Assembly: GCA_028820635.1 (NCBI GenBank) | Contig: JAPPIG010000042.1 | Coordinates: 161,838-225,837, forward strand | Reading direction: 5' to 3' | DNA: 64,000 nt | Origin: Candidatus Poribacteria bacterium | Lineage (GTDB): Bacteria > Poribacteria > WGA-4E > WGA-3G | Shown: piece by piece, positions 9,223 to 18,376 of the stretch | Numbering within the stretch: position 1 is the first letter of the stretch | Layout of the letters: every line of letters starts with the position of its first letter | The notes under the pieces: generated by a model | What the model was told of the DNA's origin: nothing | The model's input: the letters and a program-made list of their open reading frames with translations, nothing else | Databases searched by the model: none | Program-made: the position numbers and the translations under genes

Positions 9223-10266
9223 CTATACCCCGAGTAAGTGTTCAAGTATGTAAAAATCTAAACCTTCGTAATCTCTCGCTGTAATAAACTCCTGCTCCAC
9301 TTTTCTGTCAAACGTCCGCACCTTTTCAAGTAAGTTGAGAAACGTCTTGCGGCTACTCAATAAATGTTTTGTGGAAATTGCGCGCGGCTGTGTCCGCATT
9401 ACTTTGACATCTAATCCTACAAATTCTCCATTTCTGCTGTACCCATTTTCTTCAAGCACTCGTACCTGATTAAATGCGCGACGTAAATTGGCTGAACCGA
9501 ACGCTTTATCCTGATCAAATTTTAGCCCGTTCTGATCGTTCAGATGCACACTCCACAGTTTGTTATGATGAAGTGCATAACCCATTTCATCTGATGGTTC
9601 TAAACCTGCAAGTATCGCATGGGCGCTTTCAATGAGTCCACCTACGCGATCAGGGTCTGTGCTTGCATAAGCCAAACCAATTGCATGTCCAATCGTCGGG
9701 ATATAAGCAATGTCCATCGGCTCATTGGGTTTCGGTTCAATCAAAATCCGAATCTCAGGATCATAATCAAGCAACACATTAATTGCATCCAGAATCTGAC
9801 CGACAGCATCTGCTGAACTTTTTGTTTCACGGATATAAGTGCCTTCACGGGCAAGCCACAATACAAAATTTTTACATTCAAGTTCATTGGCAATATCAAC
9901 ACAACGTTTTGAACGTTCAATAGCGTACTGCCTCTCTTTAGCAGAATTTGAGGTAAAAGCCCCATCAATCGTCAGGGGAGATTCCCACAATCGTGGTGCT
10001 ATCACTTCAGCGGTCAAACCGTGGTTATCAATTTGTGTTTTCACACTTTTTGCGCGAGATATGAGCTGCGTATGCGTTTTTTCGTCAATATCAGGAACAA
10101 CATCATCATCATGAAACTGGATTCCAACAAAGCCGAGGTCTCGGTAAAATTCAACTTTTTCATCAAAACTGAACGACTCCCGCACAGGAGGTCCAAAAGG
10201 ATCAACCCCCTCGTGTATATTCCAGGGACCAAAAGAAAAACGATATTCTGTAAGCGAATTGGACAT
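9223..10266 (-). CDS. Xylose isomerase-like TIM-barrel protein (divergent class I)
   Basis: The 347-residue protein aligns by eye with Streptomyces-type xylose isomerase from start (FSFGPW...DPFG) to end (YILEHLLG). Conserved active-site positions are H52 and D55 in FHDDD, E177 and K179 in EPKPNEP, E213 and H216, D251 and D253 in FDQD, and D286. The M1 metal ligand, Asp245 in Streptomyces numbering, appears here as His241 in SVHLNDQNG. The protein probably isomerises an aldose or related sugar, but the substitution makes substrate and metal uncertain. The ATG at 10266 has GGAG 7 bases upstream. It is transcribed alone on the minus strand, divergent from the Omp85 gene. Confidence 0.8.
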   Translation of the reverse strand: MSNSLTEYRFSFGPWNIHEGVDPFGPPVRESFSFDEKVEFYRDLGFVGIQFHDDDVVPDIDEKTHTQLISRAKSVKTQIDNHGLTAEVIAPRLWESPLTIDGAFTSNSAKERQYAIERSKRCVDIANELECKNFVLWLAREGTYIRETKSSADAVGQILDAINVLLDYDPEIRILIEPKPNEPMDIAYIPTIGHAIGLAYASTDPDRVGGLIESAHAILAGLEPSDEMGYALHHNKLWSVHLNDQNGLKFDQDKAFGSANLRRAFNQVRVLEENGYSRNGEFVGLDVKVMRTQPRAISTKHLLSSRKTFLNLLEKVRTFDRKVEQEFITARDYEGLDFYILEHLLGV

Positions 10267-10378
10267 CAAATTACTCCGATGATAACTGGTTTGTGTGCGG
10301 CAACCCTACTATATGTTTTGTTATTTATCTATATGGTAACGATTATATTTATATTGGGTTACCTATGCAATAAACTGC

Positions 10379-10408
10379 TTGACTTTAATAATAAGTATAA
10401 AGTATTAT
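10379..10408 (+). promoter_or_regulatory. Promoter-like site upstream of the Omp85 fusion gene
   Basis: TTGACT at 10379-10384 and TATTAT at 10403-10408 are separated by 18 bases, about 50 bases before the chosen start of the plus-strand gene. The surrounding sequence is AT-rich, so a chance match is possible. Confidence 0.45.
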
Positions 10409-10456
10409 TTTAATACTGTCAAGTCATTTTAATCAAATTTAATGAGGAATTTTGGC

Positions 10457-13400
10457 ATGTTGTCTGCAACTTATACGATTGCCTCTAATACAATACTAAA
10501 CAATTTTGCAGATTTATATCCTCATACCTCTAATCGCCTCAATATTATTCTACGTTTTCTGATTAAGTTAAAATATATTCTCTTAGTGTTCTCTTTTATC
10601 CTCTTTGGAACGTGTCTCTCCGCGCAACCTATAAAAGCAGCCGAAGATGGAACAACAGACACACCAAATTCTACATTTTTCAGACAGCAACCACAAAATC
10701 CTCTTCCAACTTCTTACGAAACTTTCAGTTTTGACGATGTCTTTCAAATTGAACTCGACTTAGATATACCAGGGAACATTAGAATAATCGCTATAGACAG
10801 CAAGGAAGAAGACAAAGATCAAATCAGTGTTACACTTGAAAAAAGTGTGCGAGAACATAATCCGCTCCTCACAGTCCTCACGAAAACCTTTCTGGACAAT
10901 ATCTCCATAATCGGCACCAAAAAAGATGGTACACTTCAGATGAATTCACTACTACCTGCAGAAGTATCCAAGGCAGAATTTGAAAACCGAAGTGAATCTG
11001 ACATAAAACAACACCTCCATTTAAGTTATGTGATTAACACCCCACCAGATGTATCAGTTCAACTCAAAGTAAAAGAGGGTGATGTATATATCCATCATAT
11101 ACGCGGAAAGATAGAAATCACAAATGAGATGGGGCGGGTGCATCTTGATGAAACATTGGGAAACTATCATGTTGAGGTAAAGCAAGGAGGCATTCACGGC
11201 AAAATTTTGTTGGCTCCAGGACAAAATAAATTAAAAACGGACAACGGTTCAATTGACCTTACGATACTTGATGATCTCGCTGCGCCGCTGGATTTAACTG
11301 CGTTAAAAGGAAATATAGGATTACTCCTTCCCAATAATTATCCAGCTGATGTCAAATTAAATAGCGAAAAACGGCAATATATTATTAATCTTCCCGCAGA
11401 AATTGACGATAACGAAGGTATTATTAACGGTGGAGGCCCATTACTCCGTTTAACAGCGACTAATACGATTTCAGTTTTACGAAATCCAAGATTGCGCAGC
11501 CGACCTAAAAATCCTGAATCTACAGAATCGGAAGAGACATTTCCCTCTGAATTGGTACAACCTATCCCGTTAACTTTACAATCTCCCACTATTGACGGAA
11601 ATTTATCTGAAAAAGTGTGGTTAGATGCCGTGCATCTGTCTCCTTTTCAGAATCCGACTGGTACCGAAACAGCAGAAAATTTGACAGATGTTTATTTACT
11701 ATGGGATGCACAAAATCTTTATATTGGTGGTAGGGCATACTTCGCCAATTACCGAGTGCCACGTGTTTCGCAAACACAACATGACTCACCTATATGGGAA
11801 GATGATTCCGTTGAAATTTTGCTTGATATGAACCCAGAAACTGATGGTTATCCACATCTTATTATAAACCCGATTGGAGGCTCTTTTGATCAGTGGGTAC
11901 AAAAAGTTGGATTCCCTAACTTTCGATTCGCTCCACCTGAGGTGGAACGAGAGATAATTGATAAATCGATAGAAAAGTTCAAAGCAGACAGTTCATGGAA
12001 TTCGGATGCTAAAGTTGCGACCCAAATTAATGCCAATTTCTGGAGTTTTGAAGTTGCTTTTCCACGCAGTTCGACGGGCAAAAAAGATAAAAATACGTGG
12101 CTCTTTAATGTGCACCGTAAAGCACAAGGAAACCTGGGCAGCGTTGAAGATTTTAAACGGACTGTTCATCGTGAGTACAGTTATTGGTTACCGATTTATG
12201 ATGAAGAGTATCCATGGTGGCCCCATTGGAAAGAAGGGATGGGTGCCTTAAAATTGGTTAAAGACCAACCGTCTGTCTCAGAGACATTTGAGATTTCGGA
12301 AAATTTCAAAGTTACAGCAGTTGAAATTGAAGGGAACAAAACGATTCCAACTGAAGTTGTGTTAAAAAGAATTCCAATAGCACCTGGGAATACTTTTACA
12401 AATGAACAACTGTCTCGACTGATTGCAGAGTTAGAATACTTTGATTGGTTCCAAGAGGTGCAATTAAAAACAACTATCATGGAAACTGATGAAGCAGAAT
12501 CCCCACCAATCAGTCCGTCCAGTTCCTCTCTCAGAGATGTAGATGCTGAAGACTCTGAGAGCACTAAAACTGAAGATTTTACAAACAACGAACCTTTGGC
12601 AGTAACTGTGCAAATTGTCGTAATTGAGGCACCAGTAAAGTTTGCAAGGCAAATAAGAATCAAAGGAAATAAAAGTTTTCCAGCACTTTTCATCAAGAAT
12701 TGGTTTGACTTACACTCAAACTATTTGAGTGTAGCAAACCTAAAGTTGAAAGAGCAAATGATAGCCGATTTTTATGTGAATCGCGGCTTTCCATTTGCAA
12801 AAGTTACACACGAATTTATAAATGGTGTGCTACAGTATAATGTTAACGAAGGTTACTTAGATGAAATCCGATTTATTGGAAACCGTCGAATCTCACGTTC
12901 TGAACTCATATCAGCACTCAATATAAATACAGAAAGTGTGTATTTTCACTCACTGGGGCAAGCCAGGATCAATGAATTGCGTAAAAAACTCAGTAAGAGT
13001 AACGAAGCTTTTAAATCAATTCGTGATTGGCGTGTACAACGTGAAGGTGGGAAAAATATACTAATTGTTGATATTGAAGAACAACCGTTTCTTCGACCCG
13101 GGTGGTATCCGATTCTTGGTTTCAACCGTGTTCACGGGATGGTTCTTGGTGCGGGGGCAACTCTTACGACACATTTTACAGGTGAGGAACAACTCTTCGG
13201 ATCTGTTAGTGGCGGATTTTCCAGCAATATTTGGAACTATAGTTTTGGAATTGAAAAAAGTTTTTTTAGGCGTTTCCCATTGACAATGGGGATTGGTCTG
13301 TTCAAAGTAACAGATAGCAGTTCTAATGCGTTTCGCCTTTTACCTTATGATAGTAGTCTGAGTGCTGCGGTTTATGGCACTACTTTTGATAATTATTATG

Positions 13401-14233
13401 AACGTAACGGGGAACAAACTTGGATCGCCCAAACGTTTGGAACATCTTCGCTACTAAGGCTTGACTTCACACAAGAAGACCACGATAATTTGTTCAAATC
13501 AACTGACTGGAGTTATTTTGACCGTACACGCCCTAAGAATGACAATGCCCGAATTGATCGTGGACATCTAAAGGTGATTTCTCTTGGATATACTTTTGAT
13601 ACACGAGACCGAAAATCCACTATTAAACGCCCGCAATATGTTGGAAGTCATCTATTATCTTGGCCAAATGAACGAACAAGACGTGGATGGCGCGGACATT
13701 TCGGGGTTGAAATGGCAGGAAGTTTTCTTGGCGGCGAATGGACATTTAACCTATACAAATTTAAATTAGTTCGCTACACAAGGTTGTATGGACCACATCA
13801 ATTGAATTTTCGGCTTTCCGGTGATTTTTCAGACGCGCCTTTGCCAAGACAGCGGCTTCTTTATCTTGGTGGCGCGACTACGGTACGCGGGTACGGTTTC
13901 AACACATTTGCAGGAGATAAGCGAATTCTTCTCAATATTGAATATCGATTTTTTGAAGAGACCCGTATAAATATTGACACAGATGCAGCATTTGGATGGG
14001 CATTTATCGCTTTCCTGGATACAGGACAGGTGTGGCAGTATGATGAAAACCCTTTTTCTAATTTTTCTCCAAATCATTTGAAAACTGCAATAGGTGTTGG
14101 AATGTCGTTTATTATCAGTCCACCCGGAGATTTTCAACCTTTGAGCACCGCTGTTGAAATCGCGTATCCTATTAATATAGAATCCTCGTTACGTACACCA
14201 AAGTTAATTTGGCGTTTAACACGAATGTTTTAA
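10457..14233 (+). CDS. Giant Omp85-family outer-membrane protein fused to DUF4097-like and CBM9-like domains
   Basis: The 1258-residue predicted outer-membrane protein has this layout. A signal segment lies at about 25-60. A beta-rich region with DUF4097-like repeats (GDVYIHHIRGK, NGSIDLTILDD) spans about 80-350. A CBM9/DOMON-like domain at about 373-600 starts at PTIDGNLSEKVW and includes DDSVEILLDMNPE. Two or three POTRA-like units span about 617-875 (VTAVEIEGNKTIPTEVV; IRFIGNRRISRSELI). A C-terminal beta-barrel follows with SLGYTFDTRDR and the VRGYGF signature of Omp85 lid loops. Omp85 proteins insert or translocate outer-membrane proteins; TamA and BamA are much shorter. ATG 10457 is favoured by AGGA 8 bases upstream over ATG 10442. 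Confidence 0.85.
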   Translation: MLSATYTIASNTILNNFADLYPHTSNRLNIILRFLIKLKYILLVFSFILFGTCLSAQPIKAAEDGTTDTPNSTFFRQQPQNPLPTSYETFSFDDVFQIELDLDIPGNIRIIAIDSKEEDKDQISVTLEKSVREHNPLLTVLTKTFLDNISIIGTKKDGTLQMNSLLPAEVSKAEFENRSESDIKQHLHLSYVINTPPDVSVQLKVKEGDVYIHHIRGKIEITNEMGRVHLDETLGNYHVEVKQGGIHGKILLAPGQNKLKTDNGSIDLTILDDLAAPLDLTALKGNIGLLLPNNYPADVKLNSEKRQYIINLPAEIDDNEGIINGGGPLLRLTATNTISVLRNPRLRSRPKNPESTESEETFPSELVQPIPLTLQSPTIDGNLSEKVWLDAVHLSPFQNPTGTETAENLTDVYLLWDAQNLYIGGRAYFANYRVPRVSQTQHDSPIWEDDSVEILLDMNPETDGYPHLIINPIGGSFDQWVQKVGFPNFRFAPPEVEREIIDKSIEKFKADSSWNSDAKVATQINANFWSFEVAFPRSSTGKKDKNTWLFNVHRKAQGNLGSVEDFKRTVHREYSYWLPIYDEEYPWWPHWKEGMGALKLVKDQPSVSETFEISENFKVTAVEIEGNKTIPTEVVLKRIPIAPGNTFTNEQLSRLIAELEYFDWFQEVQLKTTIMETDEAESPPISPSSSSLRDVDAEDSESTKTEDFTNNEPLAVTVQIVVIEAPVKFARQIRIKGNKSFPALFIKNWFDLHSNYLSVANLKLKEQMIADFYVNRGFPFAKVTHEFINGVLQYNVNEGYLDEIRFIGNRRISRSELISALNINTESVYFHSLGQARINELRKKLSKSNEAFKSIRDWRVQREGGKNILIVDIEEQPFLRPGWYPILGFNRVHGMVLGAGATLTTHFTGEEQLFGSVSGGFSSNIWNYSFGIEKSFFRRFPLTMGIGLFKVTDSSSNAFRLLPYDSSLSAAVYGTTFDNYYERNGEQTWIAQTFGTSSLLRLDFTQEDHDNLFKSTDWSYFDRTRPKNDNARIDRGHLKVISLGYTFDTRDRKSTIKRPQYVGSHLLSWPNERTRRGWRGHFGVEMAGSFLGGEWTFNLYKFKLVRYTRLYGPHQLNFRLSGDFSDAPLPRQRLLYLGGATTVRGYGFNTFAGDKRILLNIEYRFFEETRINIDTDAAFGWAFIAFLDTGQVWQYDENPFSNFSPNHLKTAIGVGMSFIISPPGDFQPLSTAVEIAYPINIESSLRTPKLIWRLTRMF

Positions 14234-14289
14234 TTTCGGAAATATCTGAAAGTATATCAGAGATGCACAATCAGCAATATAAAAATACG

Positions 14290-15044
14290 CAATTAGTAGT
14301 TTTGGACTGGGGAATTACTGAAAACATCTAAAAATTAGGAGGTTCATAAAGAATGGCAAAAGATGTATTAACACGAGTTTATGAAATGACTGGGAAAGCA
14401 GGGACAATCTGTCCGAATTTGCCTAAGAATCCAAACCCATCACCTCATAAACTCTGTAGGGGCAATGTTGGTAATGATGATGAAGCAAGAAAGAGGTATC
14501 TCACAATGTCCCAAGAGGATTTAGATAACCTTGAAGGTAATAATTACACAGGTATTGATATTACCGAAGAAGACATTCTTCCCATAAACAAAATAACAAA
14601 TTGGCATGATTACATCGTGTATTATGAAGAAATGTATGAGATTCCAGCGGGAAGTATGAAAAACCCCCGATACAAACAATACCTACGTTCTCCGGCTTGG
14701 AAACGGAAAAAGTCTATGGTAATAAAACTTGCGGAACGCTCAGAGCTGCCCACCTCTCCAAAATGGTCTATTGCCTATGATAGCTATGGCAGGCGTATTG
14801 CATCTATAAAAATGGAGCGGAGACCCGTTTGTAAAAAAGAAGGTTGCTCAAACACAGCTGAAGTTGTGCATCATCTCACTTATAAGAATGTGGGGAAGGA
14901 AAATCTTGAGGATTTACAAGCTCTTTGCAAAGTTTGCCACTATTTAGAACATAATAAAGGCAGGAAACGCAGGGAGTTTGTAACGTTAGATGACCGAACG
15001 GTCACGTTTTAAGGTAAAATTTTCAAGTCCAAAACTACTAATTG
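14290..15044. mobile_element. Putative HNH-gene cassette bounded by 19-bp perfect inverted repeats
   Basis: caattagtagttttggact at 14290-14308 is repeated exactly in reverse complement at 15026-15044, on either side of a single HNH gene. The arms lie 717 bp apart, too far to be a terminator. No convincing target-site duplication is visible outside the arms. Mobility is therefore inferred from gene type and boundary symmetry. Confidence 0.55.
14353..15012 (+). CDS. HNH endonuclease-like protein
   Basis: The 219-residue protein has a C-terminal HNH region: zinc-knuckle pairs C160/C165 and C192/C195, a VVHHLTYKN core with H173 and H174, then CHYLEHNKG with H196. This is the layout of phage- and intron-type HNH nucleases, which nick or cut DNA. 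The N-terminal 100 residues contain a second Cys-rich start (C20, C35) and a W-rich middle I cannot assign. A ribosome site (AGGAGG) sits about 10 bases before the ATG. The gene is enclosed by 19-bp inverted repeats and separates the Omp85 gene from the GcvT-like gene, so it looks like an insertion. No self-splicing intron is evident around it. Confidence 0.8.
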   Translation: MAKDVLTRVYEMTGKAGTICPNLPKNPNPSPHKLCRGNVGNDDEARKRYLTMSQEDLDNLEGNNYTGIDITEEDILPINKITNWHDYIVYYEEMYEIPAGSMKNPRYKQYLRSPAWKRKKSMVIKLAERSELPTSPKWSIAYDSYGRRIASIKMERRPVCKKEGCSNTAEVVHHLTYKNVGKENLEDLQALCKVCHYLEHNKGRKRREFVTLDDRTVTF

Positions 15045-15057
15045 TGAAAAAATAAAA

Positions 15058-16146
15058 ATGAAAACAACTCCGCTATATGAAATCCATCGTAAGCTTGGTG
15101 CTACCTTCGCAGAAAGACATGGAGGTTGGAACTTAGCCACTCATTTTACCGATGCTGTTTCTGAACACGAGGCCGTTAGAAACGATGTCGGCATTGCTGA
15201 TATTTCATACCACGGCACTCTTATTTTAACTGGAGAGGATCGGGCAAAATTTTTGCATCGTCTTATCTCTAATGATGTTGAAAACCTCTCAAATGGGGAA
15301 GGGAATTACGCTACACTTTTAACAAATCGTGGTAAAATTATCGCTGATATGAACGTATATATCCTTGAAGATGCGATCTACATCAGCACTGCTCCTGAAA
15401 GTGCTGAAAATGCTTTTACAGAATTGGATAAGTACCTTATTGCAGATGATGTAGAACTTTCTCTGGAAACAGACAAGATAGGGGCAATTGCTGTTTACGG
15501 ACCGAAATCGCCAGAACTCGTTCAATCTGTTTTAAATACGGAGGATCTCAGCAATTTATCAGAGTATCATTCTCGATCTTACGTTTTTGATAAACAACGG
15601 ATTGTTTGTGTGGGATCGAATACTGTCGGAGAATATGGATACCATCTTTATACTCCAGCTAATGCGTTGGAAGCACTATGGGAAAGGTTAATGGCTGAAA
15701 GACCGAATGTTGTCCCTATTGGGTGGGATGCGCTTGAATCTCTACGGATTGAAGCAGGCACACCAAGATATGGGACTGAATTAACCGATGCAATTATTCC
15801 GCTTGAAGCGGAATTAGAACACGCAATTGATTTTGAGAAAGGATGTTATATCGGTCAAGAGATAGTGGCACGTATGAAGTATCGTGGACATCCCAACCGT
15901 CTATTGCGTGGGATTGAAATTGACGCAGAAAATGCTATGCAACAGAACTCAAAAATTTTCAATGGGGACAAAGAAGTCGGATGGGTAACAAGTTCAGTCT
16001 ATTCTCCAACATTTGGAAAACTGGTTGCTTTAGGATACGTACGTATGGCATTTACAGAGCAGGGTAGTCAGATTCAAATTGAGACTGAAGAGGGGCGAGT
16101 CAGCGGTAAAGTTGTCGATCTTCCGTTTTTATTCAATGAAATATAA
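15058..16146 (+). CDS. GcvT/YgfZ-family folate-binding protein
   Basis: The 362-residue protein has the aminomethyltransferase (GcvT) fold. The N-terminal half binds folate (VGIADISYHGTLILTGEDRAKFLHRLISNDV), and the middle reads RIEAGTPRYGTELTDAIIPLEAEL. It then carries KGCYIGQE (about 261-268), the hallmark of YgfZ-type proteins, which use folate in iron-sulfur cluster repair and tRNA modification. True GcvT lacks the K-G-C-Y-x-G-Q-E form. I therefore favour a YgfZ-like role over glycine cleavage, especially as no gcvH or gcvP is nearby. The ATG at 15058 follows an A-rich stretch with no Shine-Dalgarno site, immediately after the HNH cassette. Confidence 0.82.
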   Translation: MKTTPLYEIHRKLGATFAERHGGWNLATHFTDAVSEHEAVRNDVGIADISYHGTLILTGEDRAKFLHRLISNDVENLSNGEGNYATLLTNRGKIIADMNVYILEDAIYISTAPESAENAFTELDKYLIADDVELSLETDKIGAIAVYGPKSPELVQSVLNTEDLSNLSEYHSRSYVFDKQRIVCVGSNTVGEYGYHLYTPANALEALWERLMAERPNVVPIGWDALESLRIEAGTPRYGTELTDAIIPLEAELEHAIDFEKGCYIGQEIVARMKYRGHPNRLLRGIEIDAENAMQQNSKIFNGDKEVGWVTSSVYSPTFGKLVALGYVRMAFTEQGSQIQIETEEGRVSGKVVDLPFLFNEI

Positions 16147-16326
16147 AATGTAATATTGAGACATTGACTATAGAAGCAGTAGACATGGGACTTGGAATCA
16201 CATGTCTGTAAGAACAGATATACCGCTTTTCCTTTACCATTAGTGAAATTATGAATATCGTATTTTGGGATTAAAAACTGCGTCTACAATTGGACGTACA
16301 ACACTGATAGGGGGTAAATTCGATAA

Positions 16327-17235
16327 ATGATATACCACAAGTTTTTTCTTAGAATTGGTTTTTTACTTCTTCTACCTATTCTCGTAGGTGGATGTGGTCT
16401 AAGTAAGTTATCTAAAATTCAACAAGAGGGCGATTTAGCGGTGGTAGAAACCACCCTTGAGAAAAATCTCAAGACACTTGAGCGTTTAGCTAAGTTAGGC
16501 AATAAGTCGCTGGTTGTTAAAACTGCCCGCGCTTTTTCATCTTACAGCGGATTTCTTGAAGATAGGATGGAAGAAGCGGAAATAGCAGGTGACTTTGAGA
16601 CAGCAGCGGAGATGCGCGCCCAAGCAATTGAACACTACGTACGTTCTGAGATGTATGCGTTCAAGGCACTTGCAAAATCAAATAAAACTTTCCTCAAAGC
16701 AAGAACTATTGGGATGGAAGTGTTTGAAAATTTGCTTAAGAAGGTGAAAAAGGATGATGTAGAACCGTTGTTCTGGGCAGCTTATGCTGTCGGACGCGGT
16801 ATTAGCCTGCAGAAAGATGACCCGATGCAAGTGATTGATCTCGCTCGTGTTGAACTGATGATGCGGCGTGTGCTTGAATTAGACGAAACTTTCTATTTCG
16901 GTAGTGCGCATCTGTTCTATGCTGTCTACTACGGTGACCGATCACCGGCAATCGGTGGTGATCCTGAAAGGGCAAAGGAACACATTGATAAGGTTGATGA
17001 AATTAATGATGGCAAATTCCTGATGAGTAAGTTCTATCTGGCGCGATACTACGCCTATCCCAAAATGGATGTGGAACTTTACAAAAAATCGTTACAGGAA
17101 GTTCTTGATGCGCCGTCCGACATATTTCCTGGCGAAGCAGCAGCAACATCGTTAGCAAAGTCGCGGTCAAAACGTTGGCTCTCTCAAATTGATGAACTCT
17201 TTGATTTAGAAATGGAAGAAGGAGAAACTGAATAA
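16327..17235 (+). CDS. TatT-family TPR lipoprotein (TRAP-associated)
   Basis: The 302-residue lipoprotein has a signal peptide ending in the lipobox LVGGC (C23). An all-helical body of TPR-like repeats follows, with VGRGISLQKDDP and GSAHLFYAVYYGDRSPAIGGDPERAKEH. This matches the TatT family described from Treponema pallidum, whose members form complexes with a TRAP-type solute-binding protein at the membrane. Its stop codon overlaps the start of the dctP-type gene by one base, fitting that partnership. It is anchored by lipid in the periplasm. The ligand is unknown. No TRAP permease gene follows here. Confidence 0.85.
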   Translation: MIYHKFFLRIGFLLLLPILVGGCGLSKLSKIQQEGDLAVVETTLEKNLKTLERLAKLGNKSLVVKTARAFSSYSGFLEDRMEEAEIAGDFETAAEMRAQAIEHYVRSEMYAFKALAKSNKTFLKARTIGMEVFENLLKKVKKDDVEPLFWAAYAVGRGISLQKDDPMQVIDLARVELMMRRVLELDETFYFGSAHLFYAVYYGDRSPAIGGDPERAKEHIDKVDEINDGKFLMSKFYLARYYAYPKMDVELYKKSLQEVLDAPSDIFPGEAAATSLAKSRSKRWLSQIDELFDLEMEEGETE

Positions 17236-18278
17236 TGAGGAATAAAAAAATAAGCAACCAAATCCACTCCGCGAGTATTGCGAGTGTGATTTTAATAATT
17301 TTGAGCATGATCTGTTTACCAGCATCCCTTCACGCTGTAGAGTCTATTAAATTCGCTACACTGGCACCGAAAGGTTCTACTTGGATGAACAATTTTGATG
17401 CGATGGGAAAAGAAATACGAGCCAAAACCGATGGTGATATTAAGTTCAGATTCTACGCGAATGGGGTAATGGGGGACGAACTTGACGTTATCAGTAAGAT
17501 GCGAAATGGACTCATTCATGCGGGTGCGATGACTGCTACGGGACTCGGTGAAATAAAAGAAGATGTCCTGATTTTTCAACTGCCTCGAATGTTCAAGACT
17601 TACGAAGAACTTGACTATGTGCGCGACTTTCTCTATGAAGACTTACAAAAATCCTTTTTGGAGGCAGGTTATGTTTTAATCGGAATGGGAGACATCGGTT
17701 TCTATTATATTTTCAGTAATCATCCGATTAGGACTATTGCTGATCTCCAGTCACCAAACGTCAAGATGTGGGCAAGAACAAGTGATAGGATTGCACTTGA
17801 ATTTTATAAAAAAGCAAAAATCGCAACTGTCCCCAGAGAAGTTACACAGGTGTTACCTTCCCTCTATTCAGGACAACTCAATGCGCTAACTGCTTCACCT
17901 TACGTCATTGTAGCACTACAGTGGGGCAATAAATTAAAATACATGACAAACCTTCCGGTCAATGTCGGTGTTGGTGCTACAGTGATTACGAAAGAGAAGT
18001 TCGATCAACTTACCTCTGCACAACAGAAAGTCTTACGTGACGCAGGGGATAAATACCAGAGCAAGTTGATTGAGGATATTCGGAGAGATAACGAAAAATC
18101 TATTGAAGCGCTAACAACGAAAGCAGGGATTAAGATAGTTGAGTTTCAGGAAAGTTCACTTGAGGCTTGGGATGCTATCGCAGTCGAAACCCACAACGCG
18201 CTTGTTGGTCAAATATACTCACAAGAGTTTCTTGATAAGATTAACGCGCTATTGCGTGAGTATCGGGAAAAGAAATAG
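17235..18278 (+). CDS. TRAP transporter substrate-binding protein (DctP/TatP type)
   Basis: The 347-residue periplasmic receptor has a signal peptide (about 1-35), then the DctP opening KFATLAPKGSTWMNNFDAMGKE and the family core. The core includes MGDIGFYYIFSNHPIRTIADLQ and the ligand-anchoring arginine region MWARTSDRIALEFYKK. DctP proteins capture organic acids or related solutes for a sodium-driven TRAP permease. It is coupled to the TatT gene (TAATG overlap). A strong intrinsic terminator follows, so the permease must be encoded elsewhere; the fused TRAP permease at 31871-33841 is one candidate but is usually paired with TAXI receptors. Confidence 0.92.
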   Translation: MRNKKISNQIHSASIASVILIILSMICLPASLHAVESIKFATLAPKGSTWMNNFDAMGKEIRAKTDGDIKFRFYANGVMGDELDVISKMRNGLIHAGAMTATGLGEIKEDVLIFQLPRMFKTYEELDYVRDFLYEDLQKSFLEAGYVLIGMGDIGFYYIFSNHPIRTIADLQSPNVKMWARTSDRIALEFYKKAKIATVPREVTQVLPSLYSGQLNALTASPYVIVALQWGNKLKYMTNLPVNVGVGATVITKEKFDQLTSAQQKVLRDAGDKYQSKLIEDIRRDNEKSIEALTTKAGIKIVEFQESSLEAWDAIAVETHNALVGQIYSQEFLDKINALLREYREKK

Positions 18279-18294
18279 GTTAGGTACAACTTCA

Positions 18295-18327
18295 GTAGGC
18301 GGGTTCTCTTGAACTCGTCTACTTTTA
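18295..18327 (+). terminator. Rho-independent terminator after the tatT-dctP pair
   Basis: A 12-bp stem (18295-18306 with 18311-18322, two G-U pairs) with a TCTT loop is followed by TTTTAT. It lies 16 bases after the stop of the DctP-type gene, reading plus strand. Confidence 0.85.
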
Positions 18328-18376
18328 TAATTGTTATCTTACAAGGTTGTGAGGGAAGTCTGTTATATATTTGAAT

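Noticed and set aside
8880-9284. 134-residue plus-strand open frame
   Set aside because: Antisense to the adenylate-kinase-like gene with its motifs.
10021-10413. 130-residue plus-strand open frame
   Set aside because: Mostly antisense to the xylose-isomerase-like gene, whose motifs are clear; its tail is low-complexity intergenic DNA.
14279-15059. ataaaaat as target-site duplication of the HNH cassette
   Set aside because: Unequal distance from the inverted repeats (3 and 7 bases) and A/T low complexity make it a chance match.
15058-16146. Glycine cleavage T protein gcvT
   Set aside because: The KGCYxGQE motif and absence of gcvH/gcvP favour a YgfZ-type protein, though the fold is shared.
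16176-16210. Terminator after the GcvT-like gene
   Set aside because: A 7-bp stem agacatg/catgtct exists but no T-run follows.
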